NCBI GenBank assembly: GCA_009783565.1
Contig: WRDF01000004.1
Span: 1-64,000 of the forward strand
Direction of reading: 5' to 3'
Source of the DNA: Rikenellaceae bacterium
GTDB lineage: Bacteria > Bacteroidota > Bacteroidia > Bacteroidales > Rikenellaceae
Length of the DNA stretch: 64,000 bases
The notes beneath the pieces are model-generated. The model searched no databases. It was not told the DNA's origin and worked only from the letters and a program-made list of their open reading frames with translations. The first letter of the stretch is position 1; each line of letters begins with the position of its first letter. Position numbers and translations under genes: made by a program. This document shows positions 29,301 to 37,102 of this stretch, piece after piece.

Positions 29301-29424
29301 CGCCCGGCGGCAGTTTATTTCCGCCATTGCCATCGTCGTCTCCGCCGCCATGCGGATTGCCCTTGCACGCAAGAACAAATATGGCGATTATAGGTAGAAT
29401 CAGTATTTTCAGGCGCAGAGTCAT
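26350..29424 (-). CDS. BACON-domain surface lipoprotein with discoidin-like domains
   Basis: This 1024-residue protein starts LKILILPIIAIFVLACKGNPHGGGDDDG: a lipobox (Cys20) and a Gly/Asp tail typical of surface-exported Bacteroidota lipoproteins. The body is a chain of about six BACON-type beta domains, each with a W-I/V-S.. or WL core followed by a repeated TLTV.Q motif (WVSAEAWRE...RTLRVVQ; WIATIPEGCDWLEE...SLVVEQQ; WLALEEKSG...LTLTVNQ). Two galactose-binding/F5-8C-like modules are visible: about 440-620 (SLAGGNGSYALLFDCDTDTHVLG... FMLRVRSVHGGGS) and the C-terminus (FDAFETVDGDRSTYHSVDAG...RLRVLEGYQSRWSIAEMEFFA). It probably binds glycans or mucin; there is no catalytic domain and no SusCD neighbour. 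Confidence 0.8.
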   Translation of the reverse strand: MTLRLKILILPIIAIFVLACKGNPHGGGDDDGNGGNKLPPGVQPALVIADARVTPAGEFHVQAAAATEYIDIRTNIGNWTVSVADGATWVSAEAWREPPVTATGVEVVQKLTLTIGENLGTASRTATVRLSGAGVERTLRVVQTAPTVHTINFTSPVFAAAAGETLDIAITANVGWIATIPEGCDWLEEVAEPMLPDGILRLRAAANVGATMRSAEVEVTAVGVAHLRRSLVVEQQGSAPALDVAGPAEITVVWNVRDLALGVTANVAYRTEIFHEGGHAEWMWHSAHEDETTTGAATRDERFVVNDNMAATARSARVRFISDDPAALPAIVREVKVTQSGYELPPPDVFELFSGDSHALSHSSQIVSIGIVTGLSPDAIALGGVGGWLVQAGDAERTHDMLTYRFEVAANVHPLTRMRNLIFTAGSGTSSGKTLEVSVRQDAALDALPLVEYSSLAGGNGSYALLFDCDTDTHVLGNVSAGWTFGLRRPAANEFNTLTYHPVVGRADLRIAQFELLACTNAHGTWYSVASGHVPASFYSDAAVMSRGFRVTFPTVRNARQFMLRVRSVHGGGSAFGASEIHLAYDYTKNVAASPTLAIDTPSPVAVGAASGEVTLDVTATVPYSVDSSVLWLAHDETRAAPGRLTFVFAANPDAEQRSAVIALRATTGGLERTLTVVQAANTATLEFAAPAGGVVNLQSPDSEAFEVEVTTNLAASEVSVAGLPSWLALEEKSGAVRFRFRATANDGAARSHAIVFAGGGRSLTLTVNQPARPDAVPTLFPAYPVSGEITLDAAAAPFEVVLKTNMSPSDIGVSALPEWLTTGIPVHGDGTATFPFTAASNSGDQRTTTLTFHIAAKPELSVAVTVRQLASSLPGIPVTASGAIYYDLAMNRFDAFETVDGDRSTYHSVDAGTIWAYEFSFASDTDLAGVVYCPRDSDTEHGTLRRVRIEVVNRPGGVAVAPFEVEIPPSVYSTSEGRRTGWRIDFPHTAVSVSHVRLRVLEGYQSRWSIAEMEFFAPNAGVE

Positions 29425-29527
29425 TATACGATGCCGTATATGGCTCTCAAAAATAGGAAATTTCGCCCGGATTATAACAAGTATCGCCTAATAAAAATAC
29501 AAATATTACTTAGTAATATCAAAAAAC

Positions 29528-29558
29528 GTCATCCCGGACGTTTCGGGATGACATTTTT
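29528..29558. terminator. Hairpin terminator after mgtA
   Basis: GTCATCCCG and CGGGATGAC form a 9-bp stem (29528-29536 with 29544-29552), flanked by A-rich and ATTTTTG sequence. It has the same GTCAT ends as the dispersed hairpins. Confidence 0.7.
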
Positions 29559-29568
29559 GAAAACCATG

Positions 29569-29596
29569 CGTGCGTGCGGTGCACACCGCACGCACG
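29569..29596 (-). repeat. 28-nt palindrome directly after the mgtA stop codon
   Basis: Two perfect 13-nt arms (CGTGCGTGCGGTG and CACCGCACGCACG) around a CA centre, starting at the base after TAA on the minus strand. It is mostly alternating purine/pyrimidine. Confidence 0.9.
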
Positions 29597-32263
29597 TTAT
29601 ATCCAGCTATGATATCTCTTTATATACCAGCGTTTTACGAACTGCGTGAGGAGGCAGTATGCGGGGACTATGGCGGCGAGCCACAAATAGAACACCGTCG
29701 GCAGATGGGCGAATCCCATGCTGTGTCCCAGACCGGTGTACGGTAACAGCACCCCGACTAAAAGCAGCGCGAAAGCCGACAACATGACTATCCAACTCGC
29801 ATTGGACTGGAAGAACGGTATCTTTTCGGTGCGCAGGATCTGAACCACCAATGTCTGCGTAAAGAGGCTCTCGATGAACCATCCCGTCTGGAATACGCCT
29901 TGCAGCGCGACAGTGTTCGCCCCCACGATGAACCACAGCACGGCAAACGTCACGTAGTCGAAAATCGAACTCGTAGGCCCCACGATCAGCATAAAGCGGT
30001 TGATGTCGTTGGCTTTCCACTTGCGCGGCTTGCGCAGGTATTCGGCATCCACGTTGTCCCACGGGATGGAGACCTGCGAGATGTCGTAGAGCAGATTCAG
30101 GATCAGGATCTGTAACGGCAGCATCGGCAAAAACGGGAACAGCACGCTCGCGCCCAACAGCGAAAGCACATTGCCGAAGTTGGAGCTGGCTGTGGTCTTG
30201 ACGTACTTCATCGTGTTGGCGAACGTTTTGCGCCCTTCCAGTACGCCCTGGTTCAGCACCATCAGACTCTTCTGCAACAATATGATATCGGCGCTCTCCT
30301 TGGCTATATCGACTGCCGTATCGACCGAAATACCGATGTCGGCCTCACGCAGCGAGATGGTGTCGTTTATGCCGTCACCCATGAAGCCCACCACGTGGTC
30401 GTGCCCGCGCAGCAGGCGAACGATGCGCCCTTTCTGCATCGGCGAGAGCTTTGCGAATATACGGTGGCCCTCGATCAGTTTGTATGCCTCGTCGTCCGAA
30501 AGCTCCTCGATGTCCGAGCCGAGTATTATGCGGTCATCCGTCAGACCTACTTCCGAGCATACTTTGCGCGTCACGGCGTCGTTGTCGCCCGTGAGCACCA
30601 TGACGCGGATACCGTTTTCCGAGAGCGCTTTAATAGCCTCGCGCGCCGATTCCTTCGGCGGGTCGAGGAACGACATAAAGCCGTCCAGCACCAATTCGCT
30701 CTCCTCGTCGGTGTGGTAACTGTCCGGGTGCGACTGCGGGAAATACCGGTGTCCCACGGCTATCACGCGCAGCCCCTCAGCGTTGAGGCTGGCGACGTTG
30801 GCGGCAATCTCGCGCCTCAGAGCCGCAGTGAGTTTCCGCTCTCCGTCAGGCGTATTTACGGTCGTGCAGCACGTCAGCATTTCCTCGATAGCGCCCTTGC
30901 TCACCATCAGCGCGTCGCCGTGCCCGTCAGTGCGTTTCAAAACGACCGACATTCGCCGCCGCTCGAAATCGAACGGCAACTCGTCGATGCTGTGCCATTC
31001 GTGGCTAAGCGTCTCTTTGTCGGCAAGGAACTCGTTGTTCACGATGGCCATGTCCAGCAGATTTTTCAGTCCCGTCTCGAAATAGCTGTTCAGGTAGGCA
31101 TAGCGCAGCGCAGCCTTACACTCGCCGAGAAAAACGTCGGTGTAGCGCATCAGCACGATGCGGTCTTCGGTCAGCGTTCCGGTCTTGTCGGTGCAGAGTA
31201 TATTCATCGCCCCGAAGTCCTGTATCGCGCCGAGCTTTTTGACGATGACCTTCTCACGCGCCATCTTCATAGCTCCTTTTGCCAGATTGCTCGTCACGAC
31301 CATAGGCAGCATCTCCGGCGTGAGCCCCACCGCAACCGACAGGGCGAACATCAGTGCGCTGAGCCAGTCGCCTTTCGTGAACCCGGTGACGAAAAACACC
31401 ACCGGCACCATCGCCGCCATGAACCGTATAAGCAGCCAGCTTACCTTGCTTATACCTTTGTCGAACGCCGTCGGCGGCGCGGCCTTTACCAGCGTCTGCG
31501 CCATCGACCCGAAATAGGTGTCCGCACCCGTCGCCAGCACAACGGCCGTAGCCGACCCCACATTGACGTTAGTGCCCATGTAGCAGATATTTTTAAGGTC
31601 GAGAGCGTTGGCCTTGGGGTCGGGGTCGAGCGTCACGTCGCTCTTTTCTATGGGCAGCGATTCGCCCGTGAGCGCCGACTGCGAGATGTATAGGTTCTTG
31701 GAGTGGATTATGCGTACGTCGGCGGGAATAATGTCTCCGGCGGCGAGAGTGATAATATCGCCCGGTACGAGGTCTTCCAAAGGGATTTCGCGTTTGGACA
31801 TATGCCCCGCGCGGTTACGCCTCTCGACGGTACATGTGGTGTGCTGCATTTTACGGAGCGCTTCCGCCCCCTTGCGCGACTTGTACTCCTCGACGAATTT
31901 TATCATTACCGAGATAAGCACCATCACTACGATAATCGTCACAGCGACGTAATCGTGTGTCAGCCACGACACCAAGGCCAGTGCGAACAACACGGCGTTG
32001 AACGGATTGTTGAACGCCAGCAGCAACTGTATCCACCACGGCCGCTTCTTTTCGTGCACAATTACATTCGGACCGTAACGCTCGCGGCGTTTCTTTATTT
32101 CGTCGTCGCGCAGGCCCTCGTGCGAGGTTTTCAGGCGTTGATAGATGTCGCTTACGCTCTGTGACGACGAGTCGATGAGGTTTCGGGTGATTTGCTTTTC
32201 TTTCTCGGTGATCTCGCGGCTGTGGTAATGCTTATTTACCAGCCTGAAAAACGAAGGTCTCAT
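29597..32263 (-). CDS. mgtA: Magnesium-importing P-type ATPase
   Basis: MgtA/MgtB pumps Mg2+ into the cell at ATP cost. The 888-residue protein has the P-type phosphorylation motif CTDKTGTLTED, actuator motif TGESLPIEK, hinge GDGINDTISLREADIGISV, and about ten membrane helices, including the C-terminal six (FLPMLPLQILILNLLYDISQVSIPWDNVD is a transport-site helix of MgtA-type pumps). ATG 32263 (MRPSFFRLVNKHY) gives a length close to E. coli MgtA (898). The open frame continues to 32413 but would translate the metK-side leader element. No Mg2+ riboswitch was recognised in the leader. Confidence 0.92.
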   Translation of the reverse strand: MRPSFFRLVNKHYHSREITEKEKQITRNLIDSSSQSVSDIYQRLKTSHEGLRDDEIKKRRERYGPNVIVHEKKRPWWIQLLLAFNNPFNAVLFALALVSWLTHDYVAVTIIVVMVLISVMIKFVEEYKSRKGAEALRKMQHTTCTVERRNRAGHMSKREIPLEDLVPGDIITLAAGDIIPADVRIIHSKNLYISQSALTGESLPIEKSDVTLDPDPKANALDLKNICYMGTNVNVGSATAVVLATGADTYFGSMAQTLVKAAPPTAFDKGISKVSWLLIRFMAAMVPVVFFVTGFTKGDWLSALMFALSVAVGLTPEMLPMVVTSNLAKGAMKMAREKVIVKKLGAIQDFGAMNILCTDKTGTLTEDRIVLMRYTDVFLGECKAALRYAYLNSYFETGLKNLLDMAIVNNEFLADKETLSHEWHSIDELPFDFERRRMSVVLKRTDGHGDALMVSKGAIEEMLTCCTTVNTPDGERKLTAALRREIAANVASLNAEGLRVIAVGHRYFPQSHPDSYHTDEESELVLDGFMSFLDPPKESAREAIKALSENGIRVMVLTGDNDAVTRKVCSEVGLTDDRIILGSDIEELSDDEAYKLIEGHRIFAKLSPMQKGRIVRLLRGHDHVVGFMGDGINDTISLREADIGISVDTAVDIAKESADIILLQKSLMVLNQGVLEGRKTFANTMKYVKTTASSNFGNVLSLLGASVLFPFLPMLPLQILILNLLYDISQVSIPWDNVDAEYLRKPRKWKANDINRFMLIVGPTSSIFDYVTFAVLWFIVGANTVALQGVFQTGWFIESLFTQTLVVQILRTEKIPFFQSNASWIVMLSAFALLLVGVLLPYTGLGHSMGFAHLPTVFYLWLAAIVPAYCLLTQFVKRWYIKRYHSWI

Positions 32264-32319
32264 GTGGGCGTTGGGTTTATTTTTGTCGATCAGTAGCAAA
32301 AACAGTGCAAATTTTTCAT

Positions 32320-32377
32320 TACCTTTGCCCAAGCAAAGTTGTTTATGCGAATGCCGCAAGGCATCTTTGCACCTTGA
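32320..32377 (+). promoter_or_regulatory. Conserved leader element, metK copy
   Basis: -7 box TACCTTTG (32320-32327), 17 nt, then ATGCGAATGCCGCAAGGCAT (32345-). The stem ATGCC/GGCAT closes a GCAA loop (32351-32364). The ATG opens MRMPQGIFAP and a TGA (32375-32377), a 10-codon ORF 120 nt ahead of metK. Confidence 0.72.
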
Positions 32378-32496
32378 GACATTCTGTGGAAAGATTTGGT
32401 TGATTGCTACCACGTAAAAAAATTGCTAAAACAGCATCTTTTTTCTATTAGCTTTATTCCGTCTTTCCCATTTGATTAATTTAGAACCTAATTGAA

Positions 32497-33819
32497 ATGG
32501 GATTTCTTTTTACGTCAGAATCGGTGTCGGAGGGACACCCCGATAAGATCTGTGACCAGATTTCAGATGCAATTTTAGACGAGTTCCTGCGCCGCGACCC
32601 CGAAAGTAAAGTCGCGATAGAGACGTTATGCACCACCGGATTGGTCGTAGTCGCAGGCGAAGTTCGTTCGGATGCCTATGTCGATGTTCAGACCACAACG
32701 CGCAACGTCATACAGCGCATCGGCTACACCAAGAGCGAGTATGGATTCGACGGCGAGTCGTGCGGCGTACTGTCGGCGATCCACGAGCAGTCGCCCGACA
32801 TCAATCGGGGGGTGGTGCGCGAGACCGAAGAGCAGCAGGGCGCGGGCGATCAGGGCATCATGTTCGGATATGCCTGCGACGAGACGAGCGAATTCATGCC
32901 TGCGACGCTGGCGCTGTCGCACATTATTTTACGCGAACTTGCCGCGATTCGCCGCTCTAAGGATGCGATGACGTATATTCGCCGGCCGGGTAAGGAAGTG
33001 ACCTACCTGCGTCCCGACGCGAAAAGTCAGGTGACAATGGAATACGACGACAGCGGCCGGCCGCTGCGCGTGCACACGATCGTGGTCTCGACGCAGCACG
33101 ACGAGTTCGTGCGCGCGGACGACGGGATAGACGGCAAAGAAGCCGAGCGGCAAATGCTGGAGCGCATCCGTGAAGATATTCGCACGATATTGTTACCTCG
33201 TGTCAAAACGCGTTTGCAGCGTGCAGGCGACAAGCTGGCCGACCTTATGGGCGACGATTTTATTCTGCACGTGAATCCCACGGGCAAGTTCGTGATCGGT
33301 GGTCCGCACGGCGATTCGGGGGTCACGGGACGCAAGATAATCGTGGATAGCTACGGCGGGCGCGGTGCACATGGCGGCGGCGCATTTTCAGGCAAAGACA
33401 GTTCGAAGGTAGACCGTTCGGCAGCCTATGCCGCGCGCCACATTGCGAAAAACATGGTCGCGGCCGGCGTGGCGGATCAGATGTTGTTGCAGCTTTCCTA
33501 TGCCATCGGCATTGCCGAGCCTCTGAGCATATATGTGGACACTTACGGGTCTTGCCGCCTGCCGGGTATGACCGACGGAGAAATTGCGCGGCGTATCGGC
33601 CGACTGTTCGACCTGCGGCCGGCGAGCATCATAGCCCGTTTCGGGCTGAAAAACCCGATTTTCGGGGCGACGGCAGCCTATGGTCATTTCGGTAATTGCC
33701 CGTATCGCGCGCCGGTGACGGTTTATGAGGGCGGACAGCCGTTGGAGCGCGAAGTCGAGTTCTTTGGCTGGGAAAGGCTCGATGCAGTGGCGATGCTGCG
33801 CAAAGAATTCTGGGGATAA
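32497..33819 (+). CDS. metK: S-adenosylmethionine synthetase
   Basis: MetK makes S-adenosylmethionine from methionine and ATP, supplying every methyltransferase in the window. The 440 residues start MGFLFTSESVSEGHPDKICDQISDAILDEFL and contain GAGDQGIMFGYACDE, the ATP-binding GGAFSGKDSSKVDRSAAYAARHIAKNMVAAG, and the KFVIGGPHGDSGVTGRKIIVDSYGG signature. It is about 55 residues longer than the E. coli enzyme because of an insertion in the middle (about 165-235), common in Bacteroidota. A 170-nt leader carries the conserved 5' element. Confidence 0.96.
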   Translation: MGFLFTSESVSEGHPDKICDQISDAILDEFLRRDPESKVAIETLCTTGLVVVAGEVRSDAYVDVQTTTRNVIQRIGYTKSEYGFDGESCGVLSAIHEQSPDINRGVVRETEEQQGAGDQGIMFGYACDETSEFMPATLALSHIILRELAAIRRSKDAMTYIRRPGKEVTYLRPDAKSQVTMEYDDSGRPLRVHTIVVSTQHDEFVRADDGIDGKEAERQMLERIREDIRTILLPRVKTRLQRAGDKLADLMGDDFILHVNPTGKFVIGGPHGDSGVTGRKIIVDSYGGRGAHGGGAFSGKDSSKVDRSAAYAARHIAKNMVAAGVADQMLLQLSYAIGIAEPLSIYVDTYGSCRLPGMTDGEIARRIGRLFDLRPASIIARFGLKNPIFGATAAYGHFGNCPYRAPVTVYEGGQPLEREVEFFGWERLDAVAMLRKEFWG

Positions 33820-33821
33820 CT

Positions 33822-33935
33822 GTCATTGCGGCCTTCACGCCGCAATCTCACATTGCGCGTCATTGCGAGCCTGAAAGGCGAAGCAATCCAAAAATACGAA
33901 CACTGGATTGCTTCGCCTTTCAGGCTCGCAATGAC
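33822..33935. repeat. GTCAT-ended hairpin element between metK and the AraC gene
   Basis: Two perfect 32-nt arms (33859-33890 and 33904-33935) around a 13-nt loop; arms start GTCATTGCGAGCCTGAAAGG. A truncated copy (33822-33858) precedes it. The right end runs into GCACGTGCGG, an alternating stretch. Confidence 0.9.
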
Positions 33936-33974
33936 GCACGTGCGGTCTTAATATGTCTGCCGGCACACCACGTG

Positions 33975-34877
33975 TTATATCGTCCGCTCGACGGCCGGCA
34001 TCTCGAACTTTGTTCCCGCGGGGCTTTTCTTACCGCTGTTGCGACGGATCTTGCCCGGCGGCAGACCGAAATATTTCTTGCAGAAAATGCTCATGTGCGA
34101 CACCGACGAAAAATTATATTCCTCGCTGATCTCCCGCAGCGGCTTATTAGTCGAGTTCAGGTCGTGGAAAACGTTCTGTGCCTTACGTTCCAACAGCCAT
34201 GTCGATGCCGCCACGCCGAACGTCTTGCGGAAATGGGTCTTGAACCCCGAACGACTGTATTTCGACATGCTGGCCAACTCCTCCACAGTCTTTACGTTGC
34301 GGTAGTTGCGCATCACGAACTCCGAGAACGCCGTGTCGTTGCTGATCAGCCGGCGGAAGAACCATGCCAGCTCCGGCCGCGTATAGAACCCGCGCAGAAT
34401 GAACATCAGCTCCTGCTGTTTGAGTTCGAGGTAATAATGACACTTCAACCCCTCGTTCAGACAGCTGATGAACGCATGGAAATATTCGTCCGTGTGCCGG
34501 TTGAATTCCAGGATCGATAGCCCCGTCTCATTCTCTGCACCCTGCGGCATACTCTCCGCAAGCCCTTCGAGATGACATAAGTCGCAGAGTTGCACGGGCT
34601 TACGTATATTATATTGAAGTATATACGAGTCGCTTAGCGCTTCGGCGGTGATCCGCGTGCCGGGTGGCAACAGCACGATATGACGCGCTTCAACCGTCTG
34701 CTCTTCTACGTTCTGAGTCGCGACGCGCAACGTTCCGGAAATTATGCATACCAATTCGGTGTCCCGCGTCTCCTTATTGAGCCGCGTGCCTTTGCCGAGT
34801 TCCAAAACCTCGATAGGGCCGCCGCTGCGACTGTAATTGTAACAATTCAGATGTTCCTCTACGTGATGTACCGCCAT
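33975..34877 (-). CDS. AraC-family transcriptional regulator
   Basis: This 300-residue regulator has an N-terminal cupin-like domain (about 20-110; ETRDTELVCIISGTLRVATQNVEEQTVEARHIVLLPPGTRITAEAL) and a C-terminal double helix-turn-helix (about 190-285; KTVEELASMSKYSRSGFKTHFRKTFGVAASTWLLERKAQNVFHDLNSTNKPLREISEEYNFSSVSHMSIFCKKYFGLPPGKIRR). It binds DNA as an activator or repressor; effector and targets are unknown. Promoter TATATTTG lies at 34919-34912. It is convergent with metK and divergent from infC. Confidence 0.9.
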   Translation of the reverse strand: MAVHHVEEHLNCYNYSRSGGPIEVLELGKGTRLNKETRDTELVCIISGTLRVATQNVEEQTVEARHIVLLPPGTRITAEALSDSYILQYNIRKPVQLCDLCHLEGLAESMPQGAENETGLSILEFNRHTDEYFHAFISCLNEGLKCHYYLELKQQELMFILRGFYTRPELAWFFRRLISNDTAFSEFVMRNYRNVKTVEELASMSKYSRSGFKTHFRKTFGVAASTWLLERKAQNVFHDLNSTNKPLREISEEYNFSSVSHMSIFCKKYFGLPPGKIRRNSGKKSPAGTKFEMPAVERTI

Positions 34878-34911
34878 GTGTGTTATCGTATTTCTTGTAA
34901 ATACATAACTT

Positions 34912-34919
34912 CAAATATA
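34912..34919 (-). promoter_or_regulatory. -7 box for the AraC-family gene
   Basis: TATATTTG on the minus strand, 35 nt from ATG 34877. Confidence 0.55.
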
Positions 34920-35103
34920 ATGAAATTATTTCAAACATCGATAAAAACAATGCAAAAAGCGACACTTTTCTCGCTCGAAGATAAAAAAATTGGAACGTGC
35001 GTATCTCGAATCGAAAAAAATAGTATTTTTATCGCTGAATAATGCGCCTTATATTCCGGGTTCGTAATTGCAACGTAAGGCGGAAAAGTTTAACTAATTT
35101 ATT

Positions 35104-35119
35104 GGAGGACAAAACCATA
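35104..35119 (+). promoter_or_regulatory. Shine-Dalgarno and rare AUA start of infC
   Basis: GGAGGA (35104-35109) lies 7 nt before ATA 35117-35119, the probable infC start. Strong SD sequences are unusual in Bacteroidota, and the rare start recalls the AUU that makes E. coli infC self-limiting. Confidence 0.7.
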
Positions 35120-35722
35120 GCAGCACCTAAAAGACCATTTCAACCACGACCGGCCGGCGGCCCGCGAGGACCGAAAGGACCGAGAGGTCCGCGCCAACCC
35201 GTAAAAGAAGAGCCGTACCGTATCAATCAACACATCACCGCACCTCAGGTGCGCCTCGTTGGCGAAGACATCGAAGGTGGTTCTGCGGTGATGGCGACGA
35301 AAGACGCGTTGCGCATGGCCGACGAACAGAATCTCGACCTTGTCGAAATTTCGCCTAAGGCCGACCCACCCGTCGCGCGCATCACCGATTACCAGAAATT
35401 CCTCTATCAGCAAAAGAAAAAGGCGAAGGAGATAAAGGCCAAGGCGGTGAAAGTTATCATAAAGGAGATCCGCTTCGGTCCTCAGACCGACGACCACGAC
35501 TATAATTTCAAGTTGCGCCATGCCGAGAATTTTATCAAGGAGGGCGCGAAGGTAAAGGCATATGTCTTTTTCCGCGGACGCTCGATCGTCTTCAAGGAGC
35601 AGGGCGAGATTTTACTGCTGCGTTTTGCCACAGACCTCGAAGAGATAGCCAAAGTCGAAATGATGCCAAAGCTCGAAGGCAAGCGCATGACCATGATGCT
35701 CACCCCGAAACAGAAAAAGTAG
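35117..35722 (+). CDS. infC: Translation initiation factor IF-3
   Basis: IF-3 keeps the 30S subunit free and checks start-codon pairing. From the AUA start the 201 residues run [13 protein letters not shown], a Pro/Gly/Arg N-terminal extension (about 5-35), then the N-domain [21 protein letters not shown]...[28 protein letters not shown] and C-domain [51 protein letters not shown]. An ATG at 35042 and a TTG at 35102 are alternatives but have no SD; ATA at 35117 has a GGAGGA. The usual downstream rpmI and rplT are absent. Confidence 0.92.
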   Translation: MAAPKRPFQPRPAGGPRGPKGPRGPRQPVKEEPYRINQHITAPQVRLVGEDIEGGSAVMATKDALRMADEQNLDLVEISPKADPPVARITDYQKFLYQQKKKAKEIKAKAVKVIIKEIRFGPQTDDHDYNFKLRHAENFIKEGAKVKAYVFFRGRSIVFKEQGEILLLRFATDLEEIAKVEMMPKLEGKRMTMMLTPKQKK

Positions 35723-35759
35723 TACGCGCACGCTGTTTCCATTCCTGCCTGCCGGACAT
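35723..35759 (+). repeat. Gene-end repeat, diverged, after infC
   Basis: Directly after the TAG: TACGCGCACGCTG, then TTTCCATTCCTGCCTGCCGGACA, a copy with an internal insertion. Confidence 0.6.
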
Positions 35760-35816
35760 GCACGTATTCCCCATCCTGCCGCACACGCAGTGTGATTTCC
35801 GGATTATCGGATAACC

Positions 35817-35887
35817 GTCATTACGGGCTTGACCCGCAACCTCAAACAGACACAAGAACAAGATTGGCGGGCCAAGCCCGTAATGAC
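35817..35887. repeat. GTCAT-ended hairpin element after infC
   Basis: GTCATTACGGGCTTG at the left and CAAGCCCGTAATGAC at the right form a 15-bp inverted repeat around a 41-nt centre. Confidence 0.85.
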
Positions 35888-35907
35888 ATTCTCTACATAA
35901 ACAACAT

Positions 35908-35947
35908 AAAAGCAGAGGGCGGAGATTTTTCTCCGCCCTCTGCTTTT
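35908..35947. terminator. Bidirectional terminator between infC and exbD
   Basis: A perfect 17-bp stem (35908-35924 with 35931-35947) with A-rich and T-rich ends; it serves both convergent transcripts. Confidence 0.9.
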
Positions 35948-36011
35948 ATTAGTTACAAGACCGATTCGCACCTCTCGCTAACCTTCTCAACCCCTATCTC
36001 GGCCCCTCACG

Positions 36012-36476
36012 CTAATGTTTCGCGTATATCTCGGCGGCATAGATCAGTTTATTCTGACCGGCGCGCCGTAGCTCGGTTTTTACGTCCGATATGATCCCCA
36101 TATGTAGATTCGCATCCGCTTTCAGCGAAACGCTCAGGTAGTGCCCGCGGACTTCACCCAATTTCTCTTTCTCCGACACGACGAAAGCCCCGATGTCTCC
36201 CATCCCGCGGAATGCGTCGTTGAGTTGGATTCGCGGCGTAGTGCCATATCGGCGTACATCCGTCGGCGGACCGATCTGAATGTAGCTCACCAGCGACTTC
36301 TTTTCCAGTTTCTGTGCTTCGGAGGCGACCGGTAGAGTGAATCTCACCAACAGGTCGACCTGCCTCATCGTCGTCGAAACCATGAAGAAGAAGATGAGCA
36401 GAAAGATAACGTCCGGCAACGACGACATCGAAATGCGCGGGGTCTCTTTCTTTTCTTTTTTTCTCAGTACTGCCAT
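36012..36476 (-). CDS. exbD: ExbD/TolR-family protein
   Basis: This 154-residue ExbD-type protein has a short cytoplasmic N-terminus, one membrane helix (SSLPDVIFLLIFFFMVSTTM, with the conserved Asp used for proton transfer), and a periplasmic domain. It works with ExbB to energise TonB-dependent outer-membrane transporters. It is the last gene of the exbB operon and follows another ExbD by 3 nt. Having two different ExbD proteins is typical of Bacteroidota. Confidence 0.92.
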   Translation of the reverse strand: MAVLRKKEKKETPRISMSSLPDVIFLLIFFFMVSTTMRQVDLLVRFTLPVASEAQKLEKKSLVSYIQIGPPTDVRRYGTTPRIQLNDAFRGMGDIGAFVVSEKEKLGEVRGHYLSVSLKADANLHMGIISDVKTELRRAGQNKLIYAAEIYAKH

Positions 36477-36479
36477 AGC

Positions 36480-37061
36480 TTATTGTCCTCCTGCCATATC
36501 ACGTTGTTCTGCCTCCGAGATCTTCAACGGTACGGCCTGTTGCACCGCAATCCGCTGCGCATTGGTCAAACCCGGGTCGGTATAAGGTCTTCCGAAAAAT
36601 CGGAAAGATACTTCGTCCCGGATTTCGTTGAACGCCCGCGTCAGTTCGTTCTGCACGGCGATGTACATGCCGTAACTCGTTCCGCGGTCACTCAGTACGG
36701 AGACGATGCCCGAACTTACAGGGAATTCACCGATCAGTTCGATTTCGGTGATTTCTTTTTCCGGCAAGTTCGGATCGTCATACCGGTTCTGAATGAATAT
36801 TTTCGCACGATCTTTAAGCTCCGTCAGTTCCATCCTCTCGCCGCCTACCATTATCTCGTTCCGCAGATTGATGAACACCGACAGAACGTTACGTTCCTTG
36901 ACATCCATTTCATTCTTTTCTTCTTCCCACGGCGGCAGGATACGGCTCAGGCCTCTGTCGGAAACCATCGTCGTGGTCACCAGAAAGAAGATCAGCAGCA
37001 GGAAAGAGATGTCGGCTAATGCCCCCGCGTTGATTGGCGGTAAGTCTCTCTTGTTTGCCAT
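36480..37061 (-). CDS. exbD: ExbD/TolR-family protein (second copy)
   Basis: The 193-residue protein has the ExbD layout: PPINAGALADISFLLLIFFLVTTTMVSDRG with the essential Asp in the membrane helix, then a periplasmic domain (about 60-193). It is longer than the neighbouring ExbD because of an extra central segment. It lies between the ExbD at 36012 and the small membrane protein at 37103. Confidence 0.9.
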   Translation of the reverse strand: MANKRDLPPINAGALADISFLLLIFFLVTTTMVSDRGLSRILPPWEEEKNEMDVKERNVLSVFINLRNEIMVGGERMELTELKDRAKIFIQNRYDDPNLPEKEITEIELIGEFPVSSGIVSVLSDRGTSYGMYIAVQNELTRAFNEIRDEVSFRFFGRPYTDPGLTNAQRIAVQQAVPLKISEAEQRDMAGGQ

Positions 37062-37102
37062 ATAAATCTTAGGTAGTTATGACGTTCGCACGTCACGTGT
37101 CT

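Noticed and set aside
32264-32413. N-terminal extension of MgtA by 50 residues
   Set aside because: It would translate the leader element and promoter of metK on the other strand; ATG 32263 gives the normal MgtA length.
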